Source: Physcomitrium patens
Lineage: Eukaryota; Streptophyta; Bryopsida; Funariales; Funariaceae
Length of the DNA: 64,000 nucleotides
Assembly (NCBI RefSeq): GCF_000002425.4
Contig: NC_037271.1
Location: 15,404,283 to 15,468,282 of the forward strand
Reading direction: 5' to 3'
Shown piece by piece: positions 54,267-64,000 of the stretch. The translations under genes were made by a program, and so were the position numbers. The notes below the pieces were generated by a model. The model was not told the DNA's origin and did no database searches. It was given only the letters and a program-made list of their open reading frames with translations. Numbering within the stretch: position 1 is the stretch's first letter; each line of letters begins with the position of its first letter.

Positions 54267-56922
54267 ATGAAAGATACTCCATCCTCTCGCCACGAGCAAC
54301 TGAAGCTTGGCAGGTCCAAAACCGGTGCTTTGGAGGTTGACGGACTCTCCATTGAAGGGGTCTCAGTGGGAGGCCAGGAGACTTGTATCTTGATTCCAGC
54401 TCTGAAGCTCGCCTTTGACATCGGACGCTGCCCTGAGCGAGCCATTTCGCAGGACTTTTTGTTCATCTCACATGCCCACATGGATCACATTGTGCGTCCT
54501 CATTACTCTGCGTATGTTCTCCTCTTCGGGATTTTCTTTGTAATGGTTAGATGAAGACGTAGTGACGAAATTTTCTTGAATTGAGAGAGTAACCCTGGAC
54601 AATTGGATTAAAATCTTCCATGAGAGTCGTGGTAAGGATTGGACTTTGGCGGACCACTCAGTAATTGCTTTCATTCAAGGAGCTCTTTGTACTTCCGCAA
54701 TTTTTGCAGGCGGAAAGTATGAACAATGGTGCCACATGTAGATGCGTTACGTTGACGGATCTTTTGTGCATTTAGAAATATTGGTTGGCTCATTGATGAC
54801 TATTTGGCTGTTGTCCGCAGGGTGGTGTCTGCATGTATGTAGCGACACGTGGACTTTTTAAGATGAAGCCACCCACAGTAATCGTCCCAAAATGCCTCAA
54901 ACCCACAGTGGAGAAGCTCTTCGATGTGCACAGGGAGCTTGACGGGTCGGAGTTAAAGCATCAGTTGATAGGTTTGGATGTAAGTTAGGTATACGTTTTT
55001 TGAATTTACTCTCTTAGTTGCCAACAAGGAGAATTGGCGGTGGATGAGGTCAGTTGGTCGGTATCAGTGCCGTCCTGTCAATACCACGTTTTTGTTGTAT
55101 TTGTTGTTGTTTTATACTCCCTCGTGTAATTTTATTCATCTCCTGAACAATGACCTGCAGATTGGTGAAGAATTCAACATGGGCAAGAACTTGGTCGTGA
55201 AGGCATTCAAGACATATCACGTCGTCCCAAGCCAGGTTATGCCTTTTAAGTTTTCTCCATGTGAGCTCACATATGATAAAGAATCCAAATTTTTTAGATT
55301 TGAAATTCGGCTACAGTATTTTAGACCACATTCCTCATTACCACTTATTCTTGATCCAAATTTTGCCGATGATCTTATACTAACATGCTTTTACCAGAGC
55401 TCTCATATTTCCTTTCAGGCATTTGTACATCGTTGTATTTTGTTTCACTCTGAACTTGTTGCATTAGTGGCTTCTAGTCTTTCTAGGTCATCCTAGGTAT
55501 TAAACTTCTTTGCACGGGATAGACTCGCTGACATAGTCATTTCTGTGAAGTAGGGATATGTTGTGTATTCGGTGAAGAATAAGTTGAAACCTGAATACTT
55601 AGGTCTTCCAGGGCAGAAGATAAAAGAACTGAAAATGTCGGGTGTGCAGGTGATGTTACTTGACGTGAACTAAGTTGTTGAAATTCTAATTGTACCTGAA
55701 TTTTACTCTTGAGCATGGTTCTAGAAGTAGGTATGTCCGGGAAGACCTACATTGATGTATACGGTTGATGCCAGTTGTGAACCTAAGGTTTTGTTGCTGC
55801 TTTCGAACTCGGCGGTTTAAAGCTGCAGATTACGGACACATTGAGGGTACCAGAGGTTGCCTTCACCGGGGACACTACGCCGGATTTTATTTTGGATGAC
55901 GCTAATATTGATGCTTTACAAGCCAAGCTTCTTATCATGGAGGTAAATGATCTTCTGAACTTAATAATTTGGTCATAGAATATTTATTGTTCCGGTCAAA
56001 ATTATTTATGTCTAGCATGTACTTGAAAGTCATACTGGTTCTAGCTGTTTCCTGCTGGAATACCCAAATGCTGAACTGGGAATAATTCTGTTCAAATGGG
56101 TGCTTACGTCATTTCTATGTTTACCAAGATTCGTTTTCTTGATTTTTTGGATTTGTAAAGAGATGTTGCAACAGTAGGTGCCCTTTTGTTCTTGATATGA
56201 TACCAAGGATTTCTTAAGTAATGTCTATAATACTTTCGCAGTGGATTTTATTGGGAAGTCTTTAATGGAATGGTACAGTAAATGAGTTACACATAATAAA
56301 TATATCTTTAAAATGTACTATGCGGAATTTGGATGACACAGACTACGTTCTTGGATGATGCTGTTACTATACAACACGCCAGGGAATATGGACATACCCA
56401 CTTATCAGAGGTACAGCTTCTTAATAACGTCAATGACTGGAGTTAGAATTTGGAGCATTATGGCGTGATTGTTTTCGATTATACTTTGTTGTGCTAATTC
56501 TGTAATGTATTCTTAATGTGCTTCGGCATAAGTTTGTAGTTGTCCTGTGCGAGTTGGTTGACTTTTACTATTTAGGTTGACGAGTGTTGTAAAGTAGCGA
56601 TGAAATTTACTGACAGTTTATGGTATGGTTCGGGGGATTCCAGGTTATCAAGTATGCAAATAGACTTCTTAACAAGTCCATTCTTTTTATACATTTCTCT
56701 GCACGCTACAAGCGGGAGGTATTAAACTAGTCTCTTACAACATTTGATTGAGTTCTTTCTTTTTTCTTTTCTTTGACCTAATAGGTTTCTGCATTGTATC
56801 CATTTTCTTAGTCTCCAGCTGCATAAGTAAGTTCTTGTTTTTTTCAGGAAATTCTGAGGGCCGTGGAGGAGCTTCCACCACCATTGCAAGGTCGCGTTGC
56901 AGCTCTAACTGAAGGATTTTAA
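54267..56922 (+). CDS. tRNase Z, short form (tRNA 3' endonuclease)
   Basis: Eight coding exons: 54267-54491, 54821-54979, 55161-55235, 55554-55649, 55829-55942, 56342-56410, 56644-56718 and 56848-56922 (TAA), giving 295 codons. Every intron is GT-AG and phase 0. The zinc-dependent endonuclease cleaves pre-tRNA after the discriminator base. Motifs: SHAHMDHIGG (His69, His71, Asp73, His74; split by intron 1), TYHVVPSQG (His148), AFTGDT (Asp200), GHTH (241-243) and IHFSARY (His263). YSVKNKLKPEY is the expected exosite-like loop region. Length fits the plant short form (about 280 residues), not the long form. There is no evident transit peptide, so the cytosol is likely. The frame is intact throughout with no stop, unlike all neighbours. 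Confidence 0.95.
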
Positions 56923-57754
56923 GTGAAGGTTTCTATTATGTGAAATAGTCCATGTCCTTGAAGACTATTTTACTCTTGGGATTATGCACATGAAGATTAA
57001 TTGGGAAAAATTTTGCTAGCTATTTTCTTACAATTCATGCTTGGATCATGTCGTAGTGTATGCTACTTTGCTCAATCTGTTGAACGGTAAAGAAAAAATT
57101 ACACTATATCATGTCTTGGCCTTTTTGGAAGGTGTTATGTTTATCATTACACTTATACCATACGAATTGTAATTCCTAATTATCTAAGAAATGTGGTGTA
57201 AAATTTTGTATAGTAATTCCAATAGAATTTGTATTTGAATATATATTTGCAAATAATTTCAGTCTATCAATAATAACCATTAAATCTTAAGTTTTTGTGT
57301 TTTGTATTTTGATAAACATATTATATTATATACAATGACAATCATAATTGAATATGAAAATAGTTAGGTCTAGTTCAGAAACTAATGTGCAAAAAATATA
57401 TGTATTAAAAATGATGCCATATATTGGAGAACACAGCTTTTGGAAAATCTATATGTTAATGTAGGTTTAAACTAAGTCACAATCATTATCTTTGAAGTTT
57501 ATTCAATAATTTATCTAATTATTATTTGCCATAATTAGAACTCTAATACATTTTTTCATTTATTTATCTAGTCTCTTGCATTCATTCATAGTAATTGAAG
57601 CTAATAATTTTTAAATATAAACCTATAATTCTAGCATTCTTTTTTGAAGGGTCCTATATTGATTTAAACAATATTTGAGAATTTGAGAATATATTCTCAA
57701 AACTCAAATCATATACATAAAATGTATGAATCAATGTAATGCATGTTGTCTTAT
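56923..57754 (+). other. tRNase Z 3' flank and AT-rich spacer
   Basis: Holds the 3' UTR. Several AATAAA-like or TTGTAA-like signals are possible and none is decisive. No ORF or repeat partner is recognised further on. Confidence 0.5.
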
Positions 57755-57918
57755 TATCACCGACATAATTAATTGGATAAGAAGTGTTAGGTAGAAGGTA
57801 AATGTAGGTAGATTTAATAATATCTTGTAGCTAAGCTTTTTAAAAGCTTTATAGAGATGGATTTGATTTTATACATGTTTTTAATTGATTGTTAGGTTAA
57901 AAAACTTAGCCAACAAGT
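57755..57918 (+). repeat. G-family LTR fragment (U3 start)
   Basis: TATCACCGACATAATTAATTGGATAAGAAGTGTTAGGTAGAAGG... matches the start of the K LTR (31416 onward) for about 160 bp, then is cut by Q. Confidence 0.6.
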
Positions 57919-58744
57919 AAATTCTATAAATATACTAATTAAAACTTAAATAAATTAGAACCAAATCCTAAATAGAACTTTAAAAACTCTAATCAATTCT
58001 AATGAAATCCTAAAAAAATCCTAAAAATCCCTAACTAATCCTATAGCAATCTTAAAATTATTGAAGATCAAAGATATTCATATTAATCCTTGAAATCCAA
58101 ATTTCAAAAGTCCAATCTAATTAAATTTTAATAACCTTCAATCTAACCATTCAATTGAGTTTAAATTTACAATACAAATTTAAGTCAAGTAGTAACACAA
58201 GTTTACAAATTTTCACCCACCAGTATGCTAGAATGTTCAAAAACATATAAATTCTTATCTATTTTTCAAAATCTCAAATCGCTTAAAACACCTTACACTT
58301 TGAAAATCTCTCAAAAATTCAGTATTGATCTAAATTACTTAAAGTTAGTACTAAAGCAAATCATGTCAAGTTTTTTCTCTATTATTACTCTTCAATCAAC
58401 AAAAGAACCCTCTAATTGCCATAGATGTGTGGTTTTGTGGCTTGAGGTTTGGTTTCAACTCTAGTTCACAACTAGTTTTTTTTTAGGTGTTAATTTCTAT
58501 CTTTTTTAGGTAAAATTTTGCTAGAAACTAATCTCAACTCCTTCTTAAAGATGCTTACATTATTTACTTTTTTAAAAAATCTTTATTTGTTTTAAATTTG
58601 GTTTTACAAGATAAGTAGATTTTTTTTATAAAAGACAATATTAATACTAAATCAATTTACTACATTCCTATCTTTTATCTATGCTTTACAAAACTATAAT
58701 TTATATTTATATCTTTTACCATATAGTCATGTTAGAATAGAACA
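57919..58744. mobile_element. Solo LTR Q (family B), truncated
   Basis: Short CCTAAA-like array (57960-58040), then words shared with the B right half (CTAGTTCACAACTAG..TTTTTTTAGGTGTTAATTTCTATC and the end ACCATATAGTCATGTTAGAATAGAACA). The left part is missing. The 79-codon frame at 58225-58464 inside it is not a gene. Confidence 0.6.
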
Positions 58745-61484
58745 TCTACCCTTTTTAAACTTAAGCATCCTCTAATATGTACCAAATAATCCAAAGTTTG
58801 TTGTTGGATTCATACCATGCTTTCTATGTCTTCATTTTAATCTTTTTCATTATTTTTGTTATCTAATTCAAAATCATCTTCTTATCTTAGAAGATTTAAG
58901 TCCTCAATAAGATCTTATATATTAATTTTTATATGTCTTTGTTTGAATATCTTCACTCACTTCTAAACAATTGGTATTTTCAACCTTGTTCCATATTGGT
59001 CTGGTAGTAAATAAGTTGCATTATTATGGTAAGTTATTACCATATATGGTCCAAACCAACATTTATTTTTTTTTAAAGTATTATTTTGATTGTCTAAGCT
59101 ACTATTATAGACCAAAATCTAATCACTTTCTTCAATCATCTTATATCTCAATCAATGTTATTTATTATATTATGTCTTATTTTGTAATCTTGTCTTTTTT
59201 GAACTTTTTAATGATATTTGCACTTCTTTTAGTCTTTATTTAAGTTGTTGAATTTTTATAGCTAAAAGTTCTTTTCTTTTCAATTTAAGTTTTTACAATA
59301 GCACATTCCAAGATGATACTTTTTCTTCAATTGGCATAATAGATTTTTGACTTATGATGAACTTAATAGGTATATATTTTGTTATTAAACTATGAATTAT
59401 TTAATCAATTTAAAATGCAAATAACAAAAGTTGTAGTCATTCTTTCATCTTTCCATTATAAATTTTAACTAATACTTTTATAATTGGTAGATGTCCATGT
59501 TCACTTTTTTCAAAATCGTATAGAATATAAGTAGTAATTGATAAAAACTTAATTCCACATCTTTTAAAGAAATCACAAGCTTCTAGTACATTTAATTCTC
59601 TACAATCTATACTAACCTTTCTTACATATTCTTAGCACCAAATAACATCTTTAAGCAAAAATCTACAAATTCCTTTTGTGGAAGTTGTTTGTAATACTTT
59701 ACCTTTTACTTAGTTTGATGAATCTTCACAAGCCAAGATCAAATAATTTATTTTTCATAATTTAATTAGCATATTAAGTAAATTGATATCCATTTAAGAT
59801 GAATAGTCTAAAGATATGTTGGACATATGAATATAAACTATTGTAATGTTCAATATTAGAATATATTTAATAAGTTTTATGTAAATCTAAAAATAAAAGC
59901 ACATCTTAATACATATTTTTCTACCAATATTGTTATTTAAATTTAATAAAAGTAGCCCAATTTCATTATGTCTTGCCTATAAATTTTTATAAAATTCTTT
60001 TAATAATTTTTATTGCTCTTCTTTATTGCAGATTATTTATAAAAGCATCATAATTTTTTTCTTTAGTTTCCTTTATAAGAACCTTTTTTATAAAAATAAT
60101 CCACATGTATTTTTTATAAATTTTATAAATTTTTCTAAAGACTAATTTTTTTTTGTTTAATTAAAGTATTTAAGTAATAACCAATACCTAACAATTCTCC
60201 TTCACAAAGCTTTTCATAAAACAACTTGTATTTCTCATTAAAATTTAAAACTAAATGGAATTTTCTTCTTACATCATCAATGTCTTCAACCATCTCATCT
60301 TTTCTATTTTACTATACTTGAGACAACATATTTGCCACTAAATTGTCTTTTCCAACAACATGCTTGAATTTAGGATTCAATAATTTAATATAGATAATCC
60401 ATCATAACATTGCAATATGTGGTGTTGTACAATTAATAATCATCTTAAGTAATGGCAAGCAATTTATTTTAATTACTTCCAAGTTACTAATCAAATAATC
60501 TTTTTTAGCTTCTATAGCCTCAATAATTATTTATAGTTATCTTTTGACTTGTAAATATGCATGTTGACAAATACTCAAAATCTTAGCACCAAATGAAACT
60601 GCAAATCTATTTCTACTTGAATCATCTTAATCTACAATCTATTTAATAGTAATAGGACTGATATCCATAATAAGAACTATTCTTGATACTATTAATTCTT
60701 ATTAAAATCATATTACACATAATTAATTCTTCTTAAAATTGAAGGTAATATTAATAATACTTTTAGTCTTTATATTATTTTAATATGCTTTTTATTTCAT
60801 TTAAATTAATAACCTTTATGTGATAATTCATATAATGGATCTACTATGTAATCATAATGAAGAATTCATCTATAATTAAATATCCACATCCAAAATCTTA
60901 TATAATTTTATTTAAAAGTGACATGTATCATTTATCTTTTTAATTTTATTAACTTTATTTGGATCTAGTTTTCTTCCATAAAATCCACATTAATGCCTAA
61001 TAATTACAACTTCTTCTATTTTAAATATGGATTTTGTCTTTGATAGTATAAGATAAAATTTGTAAAGTTGTCAACAATAAGGCAATCTTATATAGAATTA
61101 ATTATATACTTATAACACCTCCTTTCATCTAAAGTATCATTTTTTTTTTCTCTCTTTACATCCTTTTATAGAAACATCAATTAGAAAAGATATAATTTTT
61201 TTAAGAATAAAATCTCTAAATACCTTATACATTCCATTTATCATATATTTAATTGAACTAATAGCATCTTATAAAAGAATATATATTTTAAGTAGTCCAA
61301 ATAATGTTCTTATTGTTGTCAAATTTCTACTTCTATATGAAAGTTGAAATTGGTTATAGTCCAAATAAAAATCATACATTGAATAAATTTTCTTTTTTGC
61401 AAATAATTTTATAAATTCATCTACTAAAAATCTTATACATGCACTTCTAAGGTTTAAAATATTTAAAGAATCAATAAAATCTTA
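58745..61484 (-). pseudogene. Element R, decayed Ty3/gypsy pol (minus strand)
   Basis: Minus-strand words: integrase C-terminal CWFGPYMV...NNATYLLPDQYGTRLK (complement of about 58980-59075) and the RNase H tail GKDNLVANMLSQV (complement of about 60310-60350). The rest (60400-61480) is in the place for RNase H and RT but too decayed to align by eye. It differs from the G/A family in wording and is placed between Q and L. Extremely AT-rich. Confidence 0.5.
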
Positions 61485-64000
61485 TATAATTAGAAAATAA
61501 TAGACATTCACTCAAAGATAATATAATTTTAAAACTAAAATGACTATTATCAAAGATAAGAATACTAGAGACTCTTAAAATAAGATCAAGAAAAAAAAAA
61601 AAAAAAAAAAAAAAAAAATGCTAAGAGTGAAAAAGGTATCATTCTTGCCTCGATATATACTATTTAACTAGGAACTATGTAGAAATATTTTATAGGACCT
61701 CTAACACATGTTTAACTTAAAATATACATGTCTAATTTACAAAATAAGTTTTTTTTATAAATGTGTGACATAGCCAACTTATATCATAAGTGGCCAATAG
61801 ATAATTTCAAATTTCAAAAGATATTATCAAATTTACTTACTTACACTTATTTCTACTTAAGTCTTCTTATCTAAATAATTAATACTATTAATTATGTCTA
61901 AGACATTACTTCTCCATCTAAGGAAAAATTCCATAAGAAACAATAATTACATATTGAGGCCTTCATTTTGGTTTTGATAGATGTTGTTAATAAAGAGCAT
62001 CAATCATCTTTACTACATTTACAAAATATCAAGATGTCTCCTATTTGTGTTCATTAATAACATTTTTTTTCTAATTTACAAAATATTTTAACATCTTTTG
62101 GTGCCACCTTGAATTTTAGACTTCTTATACTTCAAACTTGTGATTTTTGTCAACTTCTACAAAAAAGAGGTGGCATTTATCTTCATCTTGATATATCTAC
62201 TATCTCCTATGACTCAAGAAGGAACACATAGAATATGGTTTGGATCTTCATAGACTTTTGTAGCTATATTCAATCTACAAATATATTAATTTGTTTATAA
62301 ATAAGAAATGGTATTACTTTAAAATAATCCAATATGTTTTAGAAGAAAATAATCTTGATATTCAAACAAGAAATTTTTTTTTTTTTTTTGCCAGAATAGA
62401 ATTGAAGTTGTTCCTTACAATATGCATCTACAATAATCTTTTGTTATTCTTGAGCTTCTATTAATTTTCTATTTATTATTATATGTAGCTTTAATAAATA
62501 ATTTTTTTTATAAATTTATCAACTTTTATAAAGTCAAAAACATCAAATTGTCAATAATAATCATAATTAGCATAAAAAATCATTTATTAAGTAGAACAAT
62601 ATATTGTATTATCACAAGCAAAATGTGCCAATGGAAATTTTTTTGTCTATTCATCTTGATGGTATTTCATAGTATATTTTAATTAATTTTTTAAAATTTA
62701 ATTTACATATTCTATTTCTCTATTAATTTAAGAATAAAAAGTTAAAGATAGTTGTATATCTATTTATAATATTTTTAAAAATATTCTTAAAATTCTTGAT
62801 ATAAATTAAAATCTTCTATCTTATATAAAATTTATTGAAAATCTATGGTAGAAATAAATATTTTAAAGAATTTTTTTAGTTATTTCTTCACATGTGAATG
62901 TTTTTATATGATATAAAATGTAACATCTTAGTAAAATGATCTACTATCATAAATATAGAATTATATGAACTTAAAATTATAAGATTTGTAATAAAATCCA
63001 TAGAAATAAAAATAAAAATAAAAATAAAAATAAAACTTGCTTCTTTTAGTATAAGTAATGGCTAAAGAAGTTAATAAGACCAATGACAAGGAGTTTTTAA
63101 TCTTGAAAAAATATCATATGATTGTACAAAGTCTTTAATCACTTTGATATTTGATGCTACCAAAAAACTCATAATATTAATTCAAAAGATTTATTATATT
63201 CAAAATATCATGGAGTTAGAAAATCTTGAAAATTTTAAAGAACTTGTAGCTATGTTTTACTTTCTAAAACATATAAGTGTTCTTTGAAATAGATAATATT
63301 TATTTTTAATTTATAATTAGAATTATTATAAGAATTATTCCTATGATCATAGATAAGAATATTTGACTATATACTTGATTAATTTTCTTAAGAAAAATTC
63401 AATCAACATTCAATGTTGAGTTTTATAGTTTAAAGAAGAAATTGCTCCAACTTCAAAAGAATAATTTGTTGTTGATCAAAAGCTTCATCTTCATCTTTTG
63501 GTACAAGATAAGAACATTCAAAAAGAGTGTCTAATAAACCTTATTGTTTTCTTGGTTGATAAGTGGTCTTAAATTTAAATCTTGACAAAGACATGATTTA
63601 CCAAGCTTGATAAAAACTTAAAAATCATACAAAAATATAATACTTAAGGTTCTTTTTATTTATATAAATAGTCATTGGACTAAAAGCACCTTCTAAGTAT
63701 TGGTGCCATTCTTAAAGTAAATCCATAGTTGCAACAAGTTCTTTGTTATGCATCTTATAATTAATTTAGACTATTAAAATTTTCTTTTAATAAAAAATTA
63801 TTTATTGAAGTTTATCATCAACTTCTAGTTGTAACAATACTGCATCCAACACATAGTCCAATGCAACTATATTCTCAAAAAATGCCTTGAAAAAATTAAT
63901 ATAATACAAAATTGGTGTGAAATAAGAGCTTTCTTTAAAGCTTCAAATATTATTTTAGCTTCTTTATTTTACTCAAGTTTATTTTTTACAAGTCAAATAT
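61485..64000 (-). mobile_element. Chromovirus L (G family), 3' half, runs off the window
   Basis: 3' LTR about 61485-61905 (ending ...TAAGACA, with poly-A at 61591-61618 replacing part of U5/R), polypurine-like stretch at 61906-61930, then chromodomain (about 61960-62230), integrase (about 62230-63330) and RNase H (about 63470-64000), all parallel to G 36700-38700 with many stops. The accessory ORF present in A, G and K is missing here: the LTR is followed within about 60 bp by the chromodomain end. Confidence 0.75.

Noticed and set aside
53884-54270. Plus-strand ORFs of 117-128 codons in the CT-rich leader
   Set aside because: Serine/proline/leucine low complexity and they lie inside the inferred 5'-UTR intron; the tRNase Z start at 54267 follows a good splice acceptor.
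55044-55496. 150-codon ORF across tRNase Z introns 2 and 3
   Set aside because: It is exon 3 read through into both flanking introns; donor and acceptor sites and protein homology support splicing.
58225-58464. 79-codon ORF
   Set aside because: Lies within decayed solo LTR Q; composition is that of random AT-rich sequence.
1-64000. tRNA, rRNA or other structured RNA genes
   Set aside because: I found no cloverleaf with A and B box consensus or rRNA-like block by eye; a tRNAscan-SE or Infernal run would settle it.

Overview
This is a 64 kb piece of a land-plant nuclear genome: one intact, intron-containing housekeeping gene lies in a thick, AT-rich layer of nested LTR retrotransposons. The plant assignment rests on a short-form tRNase Z with spliceosomal introns, chromodomain Ty3/gypsy elements, an AAACCCTAA-type telo-box beside the gene and CCCTAAA-like arrays inside one LTR family. 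The species cannot be named. A seedless plant (moss, lycophyte or fern) is my weak guess. Most old copies carry stops of the CAG to TAG, CGA to TGA and TGG to TAG kind, as expected when methylated cytosines deaminate.

Layout. 1-5078: minus-strand chromovirus M, decayed and split by an unidentified ~2 kb insert. 5746-26597: a non-chromoviral Ty3/gypsy element D (plus strand, 771-bp LTRs, near-matching 5-bp TSD) that has absorbed solo LTR O, LTR-like insert C carrying an antisense gag piece, solo LTR B, and a whole chromovirus A (17779-25674, perfect TSD), which itself contains insert E. D sits in one copy of an ~1 kb repeat F; two more copies follow to ~29985. 30050-31944: LTR fragment and the 3' end of chromovirus K. 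32134-44918: old chromovirus H, interrupted by young chromovirus G (35601-41991, identical 561-bp LTR lengths, perfect TSD) and solo LTR N. 44919-49624: two G-family 5' ends fused head to head (I and J). 50095-53460: solo LTR P and AT-rich sequence. 53640-57000: the tRNase Z gene. 57755-64000: LTR fragments, a decayed minus-strand element R, and the 3' part of chromovirus L running off the window.

How the parts work. tRNase Z trims the 3' trailer from pre-tRNAs and is the only clear host gene. The chromoviruses A and G are distant relatives and share unusual machinery beyond gag-PR-RT-RH-IN-chromodomain: (i) a conserved extra ORF downstream of the chromodomain, (ii) a gag-pol junction in the -1 frame with a (A/G)AAAAAY heptamer at a fixed distance from the gag stop, (iii) leader stem-loops with differing stems but a constant GGTAATCC-type loop, repeated in three modules in A and one in G, (iv) a ~13-bp palindrome just downstream of the TATA box, and (v) heat-shock-element-like TTCnnGAA arrays in U3. 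Together these are the best candidates for undescribed biology. Element D carries a separate extra ORF (coiled-coil-like) after pol, split in frame by the insertion of A.
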